This document shows, one piece after another, positions 51,875-60,677 of a DNA stretch of 64,000 nt. Origin of the DNA: Oceaniglobus trochenteri (lineage in GTDB: Bacteria > Pseudomonadota > Alphaproteobacteria > Rhodobacterales > Rhodobacteraceae). The notes beneath the pieces were generated by a model that saw only the letters and a list, made by a program, of their open reading frames with translations, searched no databases and was not told where the DNA came from. The stretch lies in NCBI RefSeq assembly GCF_020529025.1, contig NZ_JACNMM010000008.1:1-64000 (forward strand). Reading direction: 5' to 3'. How positions within the stretch are numbered: the stretch's first letter is position 1; each line of letters begins with the position of its first letter. Both the position numbers and the translations under genes were made by a program.

Positions 51875-53497
51875 ATGGATCGAGGCCGGCTTTGGTTTGC
51901 CGCACTTCTGGCGGTGAAATACCTGGTGCCGCTTGCGGTTCTGGGGGGTATCTATGCCTCGGCCCATGACAACCTGGACGGCGATGTCGTCTATTCCATC
52001 GTCATCGGGCGGTTCCTGGCGGGGGATGCGCAGGCCTTCGACGTTTTCCTGAACGGCGCGGTGGATTGGACGTACTTCATGCGGTCGTTCCAGCCGATCA
52101 GCCTGATTTACGCCGCGCTCCCACCCCAGCCCGCCTATGCCCTGACCGAGGCGTTCTTTCTGTCCCTCGCGTTCTTCGGGATGCGGCGGCTGATCCGCGA
52201 TCTGGTGCCGGGGCAGGGCGATACGCTGATCCCGCTGGTCTATGCCTTCGGGCTGTCCTTCACGTCGTTCGGCCTTGGGCTGGCGGCGGCGCCCTGGGTG
52301 GTCTGGCTTGCCGGGCGCGACAAGGCCTTCGGCGGCTGGGCGGCCGTTGCGGTGTTCCTGATCGGGCTGAATTCGGCGCTGGCGCTGCATTCGCTGTTCC
52401 TGCCGGTGGGCACGCTTGTGTGCCTGCTGGTGCTGGGCTGCGGGGTGCGCTGGGGGCGGTTCATCCTGCTGCACGGCGTGCTTTACGCGGGGGCGGCGCT
52501 GGGATCGGTCGGGGTGCTCTACAACCTGGCCTTCGGGCCGCCCAGCCACCGTTCGACCTGGCCCGCCCCCGAGCCCGAGGGCATGGTTGGCCAGTTCATC
52601 CAATCGACTCTGGGCGATCTGTTCTTCATGAGCAGCCAGTACCACGCCACGGTCGTTCCCGCGCTTTACACCGCCTTCGTGATCGGTGCCGGGCTGTGGG
52701 CGGCGCGGGCGCGGGCCTGGCCGGTGCTGGCGCTGATCGCGGGGGGCGCGGCGCTGGGGGCGTTTCAGCCGGCCTATGACGCGCTGATGGTCGGCCCGCT
52801 GGGCAGCGTGCAGTTCGACCGGATCGGGCTTTATGCCCCGCTGGCCTGTCTGACGCTGGCGGCGGTGGTGGGGGCGCGCTGGTTGCGCTGGCCGCTGGGG
52901 ATCAGCCTTGCGATGTTCGTTCTGGCGGGCATTGGCCTGTCGCCCTACACGCTGAAGCCGCTGTTGCCGCCCACCGCCCGCGAGGTCCTGCGCGAGGTGA
53001 AGGCATCGGGCGATTACGCCGCCCTGTTCGGCCCCCGTGCCATTGGTGGCATCGACCTGAGCCGTGACGCCCTGTTTCACGCGGCAACCGTCGCCGGGTA
53101 TTACCGCGCGCCGGAATATGCCTGCCTGAAGACGGTGATCGGGGATGCGCGGGTTCTGTCCATGGGGCCGGACCCGATGATCGCCCCGGCCAACGACATT
53201 GCCGCGCTTGAGGGGTATCACAACCTTTATCCGCTGGCCTATCGGCAGGCCTTCCGCCCGGTGATCGCGGCCAAGCTGGCGGCAGATGCCGACCTGCGCG
53301 CCTATTACGACGACTGGGGCAACCGGGTTTACGCTTTTGGCGACCGGGCGCGCGACGTGGCGCCCGATTATGCCGCGGCGGCGCGTCTTGGTGCCGATTT
53401 CGTTATTGCCGACCGGGCGCTGGACGATCCGGCGCTGGCCGATGCCACGCCCGATTGTGCCGGTGACCTACGGCTTTACCGTATCGTCAGCCGCTGA
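51875..53497 (+). CDS. DUF6044-like multi-pass membrane protein
   Basis: This 540-residue protein has about ten membrane segments in the first 370 residues and a soluble C-terminal part. The early loop ASAHDNLDGDVVYSIVIG carries the HDNLD motif recalled from DUF6044 proteins, which look like GT-C-type membrane glycosyltransferases. The divergent GtrA/AsnB unit and nearby GtrB-type enzyme suggest that it is the final transferase of a surface glycosylation system. That role is inference. Its 3' end overlaps comE by 11 nt (convergent). Confidence 0.65.
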   Translation: MDRGRLWFAALLAVKYLVPLAVLGGIYASAHDNLDGDVVYSIVIGRFLAGDAQAFDVFLNGAVDWTYFMRSFQPISLIYAALPPQPAYALTEAFFLSLAFFGMRRLIRDLVPGQGDTLIPLVYAFGLSFTSFGLGLAAAPWVVWLAGRDKAFGGWAAVAVFLIGLNSALALHSLFLPVGTLVCLLVLGCGVRWGRFILLHGVLYAGAALGSVGVLYNLAFGPPSHRSTWPAPEPEGMVGQFIQSTLGDLFFMSSQYHATVVPALYTAFVIGAGLWAARARAWPVLALIAGGAALGAFQPAYDALMVGPLGSVQFDRIGLYAPLACLTLAAVVGARWLRWPLGISLAMFVLAGIGLSPYTLKPLLPPTAREVLREVKASGDYAALFGPRAIGGIDLSRDALFHAATVAGYYRAPEYACLKTVIGDARVLSMGPDPMIAPANDIAALEGYHNLYPLAYRQAFRPVIAAKLAADADLRAYYDDWGNRVYAFGDRARDVAPDYAAAARLGADFVIADRALDDPALADATPDCAGDLRLYRIVSR

Positions 53498-54041
53498 CCG
53501 ATTTCATGAACCTGTCGCGGATCACCACCGGGTCCATGGTGATGACGGGCATCTTCGCGTTGCCGCTGTCGCATTTGCAGACGATCACGGTCATCTGGCC
53601 GCTGTCCAGCGCATCCCGCAACGCGTCGCGGGTTTCATGGCCGTGGCATTCCACCACGTTGTAACAGCCGCAGGCCGCCGCCACGGCGGCAAGCGATGTC
53701 TTGCGCCCGGCATAGGTGGGCTGGTCGCCGGTCGAGCCATAGCTGCCGTTGTCGATGATCAGCAGGATGAAATTATCGGCCACGTTGTTGGCGATGGTGG
53801 CCAGGGTGGCAAGGTTGGTCAGGACCGAACCGTCGCCGTCGATGGCGATCACCGGCTTGGGCTGTGCCAGCGCCAGGCCCAGCCCGATGGATGAGGCAAG
53901 GCCCATGGTGCCCAGCATGTAGAAATTGCTGGGCTGGTCGTCGATGGCGTGCAGTTCCTGGCTGGGAATGCCGATGTTGCAGACCACCAGCCGGTCACGC
54001 AGGACCGGAGCGATCTCGCGCAGGATTTCCGAACGGATCAT
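53487..54041 (-). CDS. comE: Sulfopyruvate/phosphonopyruvate decarboxylase, beta subunit
   Basis: This 184-residue ThDP-enzyme subunit carries the cofactor site: AIDGDGSVLTNLATLATIA (GDG, about 93-95) and LIIDNGSYGSTGDQPTYAG. ComDE decarboxylates 3-sulfopyruvate to sulfoacetaldehyde in sulfonate metabolism; a close relative acts on phosphonopyruvate. The start at 54041 overlaps the alpha subunit by 4 nt. No Xsc, CuyA or PepM gene is in the window to decide between sulfonate and phosphonate, so the substrate is open. Confidence 0.8.
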   Translation of the reverse strand: MIRSEILREIAPVLRDRLVVCNIGIPSQELHAIDDQPSNFYMLGTMGLASSIGLGLALAQPKPVIAIDGDGSVLTNLATLATIANNVADNFILLIIDNGSYGSTGDQPTYAGRKTSLAAVAAACGCYNVVECHGHETRDALRDALDSGQMTVIVCKCDSGNAKMPVITMDPVVIRDRFMKSVSG

Positions 54042-54541
54042 TCGCCGTAACCTCCCCAGAAGCTGGCATCGGTCAGCACGGCGACCGGCTTGTTGCACAT
54101 GAAGGTATATTTCAGGATCGCGTCGAACTCATCCGCGTCCGAAGGCTTGTGGAAATGGTAGGTGGGGATGTTCATCTGCGCCAGGATCGCCTTGGTATGC
54201 ACCGCCATTTCCACCTGACAGGCGACAGGCTCGCGCAGCTCTCCGCGATAGGAAATCAGCATCGGCAGGGGCAGGCGGTAATACTGGATCAGGGTGGCCA
54301 GCGTGTTCACCGTGACCCCCAGCGCCGTGTTCTGCATGATGATCGCCGCCCGCTTGCCCCCCATGTAGGCGCCGGCGCAAAGGCCCATGCCCTCGTCCTC
54401 CTTGTTGGCGGGCACATGCATGAGGGCATCGCGCGTCTCGATCTCGTCTATGACGCCTGCAAGCTGCTTGCAGGGAACGGTGGTGATGAACTCGACCCCG
54501 TTGGCGACGAAATCATCCACAAGCCTTGCGCTGATCGACAT
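54038..54541 (-). CDS. comD: Sulfopyruvate/phosphonopyruvate decarboxylase, alpha subunit
   Basis: This 167-residue protein is the ThDP pyrimidine-binding half: TTVPCKQLAGVIDEI near 20-34, the cofactor-activating Glu in VPANKEDEGMGLCAGAYMGG (about 43-62) and IMQNTALGVTVNTLATLI. It combines with the beta subunit encoded just downstream. It starts 11 nt after the stop of the galactose-1-dehydrogenase-like gene, so the three form one operon. Confidence 0.8.
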   Translation of the reverse strand: MSISARLVDDFVANGVEFITTVPCKQLAGVIDEIETRDALMHVPANKEDEGMGLCAGAYMGGKRAAIIMQNTALGVTVNTLATLIQYYRLPLPMLISYRGELREPVACQVEMAVHTKAILAQMNIPTYHFHKPSDADEFDAILKYTFMCNKPVAVLTDASFWGGYGE

Positions 54542-54552
54542 TTCCGGCCCTT

Positions 54553-55464
54553 TCAGAAGCTGAACGGCGCGCAATCCACCCGGCGCCCCAGGGTCAGCGC
54601 GTCGGCGATATGCACCATGGGCGACAGATCGACATCGCTTTCGCCGTCGGCGACAAGCCGCGTCATCCGTTCGTAAAGCGCGGGGTATTCGCGGTTTTCG
54701 CCCACGTCCTGCGTGGCGCCGTCAATGGTCAGCGTCGCGCCGCCATCGGACAGAACCAGCGTCCCCGCCTCGGTTTCCAGCGCGATGTCCCAGGTTTGCG
54801 GGCCCGTCTGACGCCAGTCGAAATCGCCGCTGACGTTGTCGCTGAACTGCACCTGCGCGGCAATCGGGGTCTGGCGGCCTTGGGGGTATTCCAGCGTCGC
54901 CGCCGTCACATGCACCGGGCGGGGCAGGATGTGGGTAAGGATGGAAAGGGCGTTGCTGCCCGGATCGAAGACGCCCATGCCGCCGGGTTCGAACACCCAC
55001 TCCTGCCCCGGGTGCCACTTCTTCACGTCTTCCTTCCAGGTGATGTGGGCCTTGGCAATGGTCTTGCCGGCAAGCCAGGCGCGCGCCTGTTCCACGCCCG
55101 CCGCCATGCGGCTGTGCCAGGTGGCAAACAGGGTTACCCCCTGCTGCGCCGCCAGCGCCGAAAGCGCGTGAACCTCGGCCAGGGTGGCGCCCGGGGGCTT
55201 TTCCAGCATCACGTGCCGACCGGCCAGAATGGCCTTGCGGGCATAGTCAAAGCGCGGCACCGGCGGCAGGCACAGCGAGATCACGCGCACATCGTCCCGC
55301 TGGGCCAGCATTTCATCCAGATCGGTGAAGGCCGGAACGCCATCGACAGTGCCCGAACGGCTGACCGTGGCGGCCAGTGTCCAGTCGGGGCTGGCGTTGA
55401 TGGAGGGGACGTGCTGGTCCTTGGCGATCTTGCCGATGCCGACCAGGGCGATCTTCTGAGTCAT
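54553..55464 (-). CDS. Gfo/Idh/MocA oxidoreductase, D-galactose 1-dehydrogenase-like
   Basis: This 303-residue protein has Rossmann motif KIALVGIGKIAKDQHVPSIN, the catalytic Lys in HVMLEKPPGATLAEV (about 88-102) and the family-typical TLFATWHSRMAAGVEQA (about 113-129), plus WKEDVKKWHPGQEW and GGMGVFDPGSNALSI. This pattern matches D-galactose/L-arabinose 1-dehydrogenases of the oxidative De Ley-Doudoroff route. Here it is joined to comDE, so a sulfo- or phospho-sugar acid route cannot be excluded. Confidence 0.8.
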   Translation of the reverse strand: MTQKIALVGIGKIAKDQHVPSINASPDWTLAATVSRSGTVDGVPAFTDLDEMLAQRDDVRVISLCLPPVPRFDYARKAILAGRHVMLEKPPGATLAEVHALSALAAQQGVTLFATWHSRMAAGVEQARAWLAGKTIAKAHITWKEDVKKWHPGQEWVFEPGGMGVFDPGSNALSILTHILPRPVHVTAATLEYPQGRQTPIAAQVQFSDNVSGDFDWRQTGPQTWDIALETEAGTLVLSDGGATLTIDGATQDVGENREYPALYERMTRLVADGESDVDLSPMVHIADALTLGRRVDCAPFSF

Positions 55465-55536
55465 GCGTGGGATTCCCTGCCGCTGTGGGTTTGCGGCATT
55501 TCAACAGATATTTCCGCCCTGCGCCAGAGCGTGCCG

Positions 55537-55974
55537 TCAGAGCGTTTCGCCCGGCAGCTGCGCGGCCTGTCCGATCCATCCGCGCAGACGATCAAGGTCG
55601 AATCCGCCGTCATCGCCCCAATCGCCCTCGTGGATGTGGAAATAGCGCGTGTCGCCCGATTTCGAGGCGACGGGCGGCACCGGATCAAGCGCCGCGCCGC
55701 GAAAGAAGGTGACCTTGACGTATCTGGCGAAACAGTGGAACGCCATGAACCAGCCATCCCCGGTCCTGCCATAAAAGGGCGTGTTCCATTTCACCGCCTT
55801 TTGCACATCTGGCACCACATCGACGATCAGGCGATCCAGCCGTCGCCCCACATCCTGCTTCCAGCCGGGCATTGCCGCGATATAGGCTTGCACCGGCGCG
55901 TCGCCATCGCCCTTGGGGATCTGCGGGTTGCCGCCGGACAGAAGCCGGGGGGCGTCGTTCGGGCGGTCGCTCAT
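55537..55974 (-). CDS. DUF1801 (YdhG-like) protein
   Basis: This 145-residue protein has the DUF1801 pattern: VQAYIAAMPGWKQDVGRRLD, then PDVQKAVKWNTPFYG and a hydrophobic strand (WFMAFHCFARYVKVTFFRG). The family is small, cytoplasmic and of unknown function (iron-chaperone-like fold related to frataxin). The start at 55974 is the ATG before SDRPNDAP. It is not obviously part of the neighbouring operons. Confidence 0.8.
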   Translation of the reverse strand: MSDRPNDAPRLLSGGNPQIPKGDGDAPVQAYIAAMPGWKQDVGRRLDRLIVDVVPDVQKAVKWNTPFYGRTGDGWFMAFHCFARYVKVTFFRGAALDPVPPVASKSGDTRYFHIHEGDWGDDGGFDLDRLRGWIGQAAQLPGETL

Positions 55975-56146
55975 CCTCGGCTCCTCTGCTTGCGCCACAG
56001 CGACAGGATGGCGCGCGCTGGGGGCGGTTGGCAAGCTCTTGCAAAACCGCCTTCTGCCCCGGGGCGACTTGGGCTAAGACGGAACGGGGGCACCGGATGG
56101 CAAAAGCCGGGCCGTGGCTTCGGGAACGGAAAGGGAGAGAACCGGA

Positions 56147-57283
56147 ATGACACTGAAAACACTCGCGCTGGCCATGGGATTGGCGGCAACCTCGGGCGCC
56201 GCTTGGGCCGAACCGGTCAAGGTGGGCATGATCACCACGCTTTCGGGCGGGGGTGCGGGCCTTGGCATCGACGTGCGCGACGGTTTCCTTCTGGCGCTCA
56301 AGCAATCGGGCAACACCGACGTGGAACTGGTGATCGAGGACGATCAGCAGAAGCCCGATGTCGCCGTGCAACTGGCCGACAAGATGATCCAGAGCGAAAA
56401 GGTGGACGTGCTGACCGGCATCATCTGGTCGAACCTGGCCATGGCCGTGGTTCCGGGCGCCGTGGCGCAGGGCAAATTCTATCTTTCGCCCAATGCCGGG
56501 CCTTCGGCGCTGGCGGGCAAGGGGTGCAATCCGAACTATTTCAACGTCGCCTGGCAGAACGACAACCTGCACGAGGCGGCGGGCGCCTATGCCAACTCGG
56601 CCGGGCTGAAGAACAGCTTCATCCTCGCCCCGAACTATCCGGCCGGGCAGGACGCCCTGACCGGTTACAAGCGGCAGTACAAGGGCGAACTGGCAGGCGA
56701 GCTTTACACCAAGCTGGGCCAGACCGACTATGCCGCCGAGATTGCCCAGATCCGCGCCAGCGGGGCGGATTCGGTGTTCTTCTTCCTGCCCGGTGGCATG
56801 GGGATTTCCTTTCTCAAGCAATATGCCGACAGCGGCGTCGACCTGCCGGTCGTCGGCCCGGCGTTCAGCTTCGATCAGGGCATCCTGCAGGCCGTGGGCT
56901 CGGCCGCGCTGGGGGTGAAGAACACCAGCCAGTGGAGCAAGGACCTGGACAACCCGGCCAATGCCGATTTCGTCGAAACCTTCGTGGTGGAATACGGGCG
57001 TCTGCCCTCGCTTTATGCCTCGCAGGGGTTCGACACGGCGAACCTGCTGTTGTCGGCGCTGGAAAAGGCCGAGGTGACGGATGCCGATGCCTTCCGCGCC
57101 GCCCTGAAAGAGGCCGATTTCGCCAGCACCCGCGGCGATTTCCGCTTCAACACCAACAATCACCCGATCCAGGACATCTATGTGCGCGAGGTCATCAAGG
57201 AGGGCGAGGTCTTCACCAACCGCATCATCGCCACCGCGCTGGAAGATCACGGCGATGCCTACGCCGCCGAATGCAAGATGTGA
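56147..57283 (+). CDS. Branched-chain-amino-acid-type ABC binding protein (LivK-like)
   Basis: This 378-residue periplasmic protein has a Sec signal (LKTLALAMGLAATSGAAWA). The mature region starts EPVKVGMITTLSGGGAGLG, the type I HAAT solute-binding fold (Peripla_BP_6). AGRNDA-type features include LVIEDDQQKPDVAV. The ATG at 56147 follows AAAGGGAGAGAA. Relatives bind amino acids, amides or aromatic acids, so the ligand is open. It leads a five-gene Liv operon. Confidence 0.88.
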   Translation: MTLKTLALAMGLAATSGAAWAEPVKVGMITTLSGGGAGLGIDVRDGFLLALKQSGNTDVELVIEDDQQKPDVAVQLADKMIQSEKVDVLTGIIWSNLAMAVVPGAVAQGKFYLSPNAGPSALAGKGCNPNYFNVAWQNDNLHEAAGAYANSAGLKNSFILAPNYPAGQDALTGYKRQYKGELAGELYTKLGQTDYAAEIAQIRASGADSVFFFLPGGMGISFLKQYADSGVDLPVVGPAFSFDQGILQAVGSAALGVKNTSQWSKDLDNPANADFVETFVVEYGRLPSLYASQGFDTANLLLSALEKAEVTDADAFRAALKEADFASTRGDFRFNTNNHPIQDIYVREVIKEGEVFTNRIIATALEDHGDAYAAECKM

Positions 57284-57289
57284 TTGATC

Positions 57290-57313
57290 TGGCCCGGCGC
57301 GCCTGCCGGGCCA
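57290..57313 (+). terminator. Hairpin after the LivK-like gene
   Basis: TGGCCCGGC (57290-57298), loop of 6, GCCGGGCCA (57305-57313) is a perfect 9-bp stem in the 50-nt gap before the first permease. It sits like the hairpins after the three CUT1 binding-protein genes. It has no T-run. Confidence 0.6.
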
Positions 57314-57333
57314 CCTGAACGGGACGTGCCGAT

Positions 57334-58254
57334 ATGTCGTTGCTGCTGCTGGCCGAACAGGCCCTGAACGGGCTTCAGTTCGGGGTGATGCTGTTCCTGA
57401 TGGCGGCGGGGCTGACTCTGGTCTTCGGGGTGATGGGGCTGATCAACCTGGCCCATGGGTCGCTGTACATGCTGGGCGCCTTCGTGGCGGCGGTGGTGGC
57501 AGGGGCGACCGGTTCGTTCCTGCTGGCGCTTGTCGCGGCCCTTGCGGCCGCGGCGGGGGCGGGGGCGCTGGTGGAAATGCTGGTGATCCGGCGGCTGTAC
57601 GACCGTGACCACCTTGATCAGGTGCTGGCCACCTTCGCGTTGATCCTCATTTTCTCCGAGGGCACCCGCTGGGCCTTCGGGTCGTTTCCGCTCTACCTCG
57701 ACATTCCGCCCTGGCTTTCGGGGCCGGTGATGCTGCCGGGCGGCATCCTTTACCCGGCCTATCGCCTGTCCCTGATCGGTGTCGGGCTGGCGGTGGCGCT
57801 GGCGCTTTACCTTCTCATCTCGCGCACCCGGCTTGGCGTGCGCATCCGCGCAGGCGCCGCCGATCGCGAGATGATCGCGGCGCTGGGTGTCGATATTTCC
57901 CGCCTTTACACCGTGGTCTTCGCTTTGGGGGCGGGTCTTGCGGGGCTGGCCGGTGCGCTGGTCGGGGCGATCCAATCGGTGCAGGTGGGCATGGGCGAAC
58001 CTGTGCTGATCCTTGCCTTCGTGGTGATCGTGATCGGCGGTATCGGGTCGATCAAGGGGGCGCTGATCGGGGCGATTCTTGTCGGGCTGACCGATACGCT
58101 GGGCCGCCTTCTTCTGCCGCTGGCCTTCCAGACGGTCATGGACAGCAGCGCCGCAGCCTCGGCCGGGGCGGCGGTGGCGTCGATGTCGATCTATATCCTG
58201 ATGGCGGCGGTGCTGATCTGGCGGCCATCGGGGCTGTTCGGGGCAAGGGGATGA
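57334..58254 (+). CDS. Branched-chain-type ABC permease (LivH-like)
   Basis: This 306-residue protein has about eight hydrophobic segments and the LivH pattern QFGVMLFLMAAGLTLVFGVM, then INLAHGSLYMLGAF near the start and GAGLAGLAGALVG later. It overlaps livM by 4 nt. It is one half of the membrane channel. Confidence 0.9.
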   Translation: MSLLLLAEQALNGLQFGVMLFLMAAGLTLVFGVMGLINLAHGSLYMLGAFVAAVVAGATGSFLLALVAALAAAAGAGALVEMLVIRRLYDRDHLDQVLATFALILIFSEGTRWAFGSFPLYLDIPPWLSGPVMLPGGILYPAYRLSLIGVGLAVALALYLLISRTRLGVRIRAGAADREMIAALGVDISRLYTVVFALGAGLAGLAGALVGAIQSVQVGMGEPVLILAFVVIVIGGIGSIKGALIGAILVGLTDTLGRLLLPLAFQTVMDSSAAASAGAAVASMSIYILMAAVLIWRPSGLFGARG

Positions 58255-59228
58255 ACGAACGCTGGTTGAATGCTGCCGTGGTTGCGGGCCTTGTCGCCTT
58301 CCCCCTCTGGGCGCTGTGGATGGATGAACCCTTCCTCATCACGCTGGCCACGCGGGCGGTGATTCTGGCGCTGGCGGGGGTCGGGCTGAACATCGCCTTG
58401 GGCCTTGGCGGGCTGGTCAGCCTTGGCCATGCGGCATTCTTCGGGATCGGCGGCTATGCCATGGGCATCCTTGCCAGCCATGCCCAGGCCTATGCGCCGA
58501 TCATGGAGTGGCCCTTCCTGATCGAGGGCACGAAATCCATGCCGGTGATCTGGATCGTGGCCATGTTGGCCGCGGCCCTTGCGGCCCTGGCGATTGGCGC
58601 GCTCAGCCTGCGCACGTCGGGTGTCTATTTCATCATGATCACGCTCGCCTTTGGGCAGATGCTGTACTATTTCGCCATTTCCTGGCCCGCCTACGGGGGG
58701 GAGGACGGGCTTTCGATTTATGTGCGCAACGGGTTTCCGGGGCTGAACACGCTGGCGCCTGCCCCGTTCTACGGGCTTTGTCTTACCGTTCTGTTAATTG
58801 CGCTGGCCGCGCATTGGCAGATCGCGCGTTCACCCTTTGGGTTGGCGCTGAACGCCGCGCGGCAATCGCCGGCGCGGGTCGAAACCGTGGGCATCGCGCC
58901 TTTCCGCCTGCGTCTGGTGGCCTTTACCGTTTCGGGGGCAATCACGGGGCTGGCTGGCGCATTGTTCGCGGATCTTAACCGTTTCGTCAGCCCGGTGATG
59001 TTCAGTTGGCAGACAAGCGGAGAGATCATGGTTTTCGTCATCCTGGGCGGGGTGGCGCGCCTGTTCGGTCCGGTTGTCGGCGCGGTGGTGTTCATCACGC
59101 TGGAACATTGGTTGGGAGGGTTGTCGGACTACTGGCACATCTACCTTGGCGCGCTGCTGCTGGGGGTTGTCCTTTTCGCACGGGGCGGCCTGATCGGGTT
59201 GGTCGCAGGGCGGGGCGGGCATGAGTGA
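58251..59228 (+). CDS. Branched-chain-type ABC permease (LivM-like)
   Basis: This 325-residue protein has LivM features: GLNIALGLGGLVSLGHAAFF near 45-64, RTSGVYFIMITLAFGQMLYY, and GITGLAGALFADLNRFVSP in the later region. It overlaps livH at its start and the ATPase gene by 8 nt at its end. It is a standard second channel subunit. Confidence 0.9.
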   Translation: MNERWLNAAVVAGLVAFPLWALWMDEPFLITLATRAVILALAGVGLNIALGLGGLVSLGHAAFFGIGGYAMGILASHAQAYAPIMEWPFLIEGTKSMPVIWIVAMLAAALAALAIGALSLRTSGVYFIMITLAFGQMLYYFAISWPAYGGEDGLSIYVRNGFPGLNTLAPAPFYGLCLTVLLIALAAHWQIARSPFGLALNAARQSPARVETVGIAPFRLRLVAFTVSGAITGLAGALFADLNRFVSPVMFSWQTSGEIMVFVILGGVARLFGPVVGAVVFITLEHWLGGLSDYWHIYLGALLLGVVLFARGGLIGLVAGRGGHE

Positions 59229-59967
59229 TCCTGTGCTGAACGTCGTCGGAATCAGCAAGCGTTTCGGCGCGCTTGAGGCGAGCCGTGATGTCACGCTTGA
59301 TCTGCGGGCGGGGGAAATCCACGCCCTGATCGGGCCGAACGGGGCCGGGAAATCGACGCTGATCCAGCAGATCGCCGGCTGGCTGACGCCCGATGCCGGG
59401 CAGATCATGCTGAACGGTGATGACATCACCGGGCTTTCGGCGGCCCAGCGGGCGCGCGCGGGGCTGGGGCGCACCTTCCAGGTTTCGGCCCTGGCGATGC
59501 AGGACACGGTCTTGCAGAACGCCCTGCTTGGGGCCCTGGGGGCGGCGGGCCGGTTGTCGCTGTGGGGCAGCGCCATGGCACGCGGTGAAATCCGCACCCG
59601 CGCCGAGGCGGCGCTGGACCGCGTCGGGCTGGGCGGCGCGGCCGACATGCGGGTGGCCGACCTTTCGCACGGTCAGCGCCGCCAGCTTGAGGTGGCCATC
59701 GCCCTTACGCTGCGGCCGCGGGCCTTTGTCATGGACGAACCGATGGCGGGGCTTGGTGGGCAGGGCTCGCGCGAACTGACCGCGCTGCTGGACGGTCTGC
59801 GTGGCGAAGCGCCGATCCTGTTGGTGGAACACGACATGGATGCCGTCTTTGCCCTGGCCGACCGGATATCGGTGCTTGTCTATGGCCGGATCATCGCCAC
59901 CGGCACCGTTGACGAGGTGCGCGCCAACGACGAGGTGCGCCGCGCATACCTGGGGGACGCGGCATGA
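59221..59967 (+). CDS. Branched-chain-type ABC ATPase (LivG-like)
   Basis: This 248-residue ATPase has GPNGAGKST (about 39), signature LSHGQRRQLEVAIAL, Walker B AFVMDEPMAGLG and VEHDMDAVFALADR. The LivG-type insertion after Walker A (GQIMLNGDDITGL, then RAGLGRTFQVSAL) is present. It overlaps the LivF gene by 4 nt. Confidence 0.92.
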   Translation: MSDPVLNVVGISKRFGALEASRDVTLDLRAGEIHALIGPNGAGKSTLIQQIAGWLTPDAGQIMLNGDDITGLSAAQRARAGLGRTFQVSALAMQDTVLQNALLGALGAAGRLSLWGSAMARGEIRTRAEAALDRVGLGGAADMRVADLSHGQRRQLEVAIALTLRPRAFVMDEPMAGLGGQGSRELTALLDGLRGEAPILLVEHDMDAVFALADRISVLVYGRIIATGTVDEVRANDEVRRAYLGDAA

Positions 59968-60650
59968 GCCTCTTGTCGGTACAGGGGCTTTCGGCCCGCT
60001 ATGGTGCGGCGCAGGCCTTGTTCGATGTCTCGCTGGAGGTGGCGCAGGGCGAGGTTCTGGCGCTGATGGGGCGCAACGGCATGGGCAAGACCACCACGGT
60101 GAAGGCCATCTGCCGGATGCTTCCGGCGCGGGGCATGGCCCGCTTTGACGGACACGATCTCTTGCGCCTGCCGGTGCACCGGGCCGCGCGTCTGGGCATC
60201 GGGCTGGTGCCCGAAGGGCGGCGCTGTTTCGCGCCCCTGACCGTGGCCGAGAACCTTCTTGCCGCCGCGCGTCCGGGCCATTGGAACGCGGCGCGCATCG
60301 GCGCGCTGTTCCCCCGGTTGGCGGAACGCAAGGGGCAGCGCGCGGCCTCGCTTTCGGGGGGCGAACAGCAGATGCTGGCCGTGGCCCGCGCGCTGATGAC
60401 AAACCCTCGCCTTCTGATCCTGGACGAGGCGACCGAGGGCCTGGCGCCCCTGATCCGGGCCGAGATATGGGCGGCGATCGCCCGGTTGAAGGGCGAGACG
60501 GGCCTGTCCATCCTGGTGATCGACAAGTCCCTGCGCGAACTTTCGGCCGTGGCGGACCGCGCGACGATCCTTGAGAGGGGGCGCAGTGTCTGGACGGGGA
60601 AAATGACCGCGCTGAGCGACGACATCGCGGCAGAGCATCTTGGCGTCTGA
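59964..60650 (+). CDS. Branched-chain-type ABC ATPase (LivF-like)
   Basis: This 228-residue ATPase has GRNGMGKTT, LGIGLVPEGRRCF (LivF-typical), LSGGEQQMLAVARAL and LLILDEATEGLAP. It is the last gene of the operon, followed immediately by a hairpin. It forms the ATPase heterodimer with the LivG-like protein. Confidence 0.92.
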   Translation: MSLLSVQGLSARYGAAQALFDVSLEVAQGEVLALMGRNGMGKTTTVKAICRMLPARGMARFDGHDLLRLPVHRAARLGIGLVPEGRRCFAPLTVAENLLAAARPGHWNAARIGALFPRLAERKGQRAASLSGGEQQMLAVARALMTNPRLLILDEATEGLAPLIRAEIWAAIARLKGETGLSILVIDKSLRELSAVADRATILERGRSVWTGKMTALSDDIAAEHLGV

Positions 60651-60677
60651 CCCAAGGGGGCAAAGGCCCTGGGTCAA
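60649..60677. terminator. Bidirectional terminator hairpin between livF and the polysaccharide lyase
   Basis: TGACCCA (60649-60655) pairs with TGGGTCA (60671-60677), and GGG (60657-60659) with CCC (60668-60670) around a bulged A. It spans both convergent stop codons. Confidence 0.55.

Noticed and set aside
54610-57318. 902-codon plus-strand frame across the galactose dehydrogenase, DUF1801 and LivK genes
   Set aside because: It crosses three supported genes on both strands, lacks domains and is low-complexity; an artefact of high GC.
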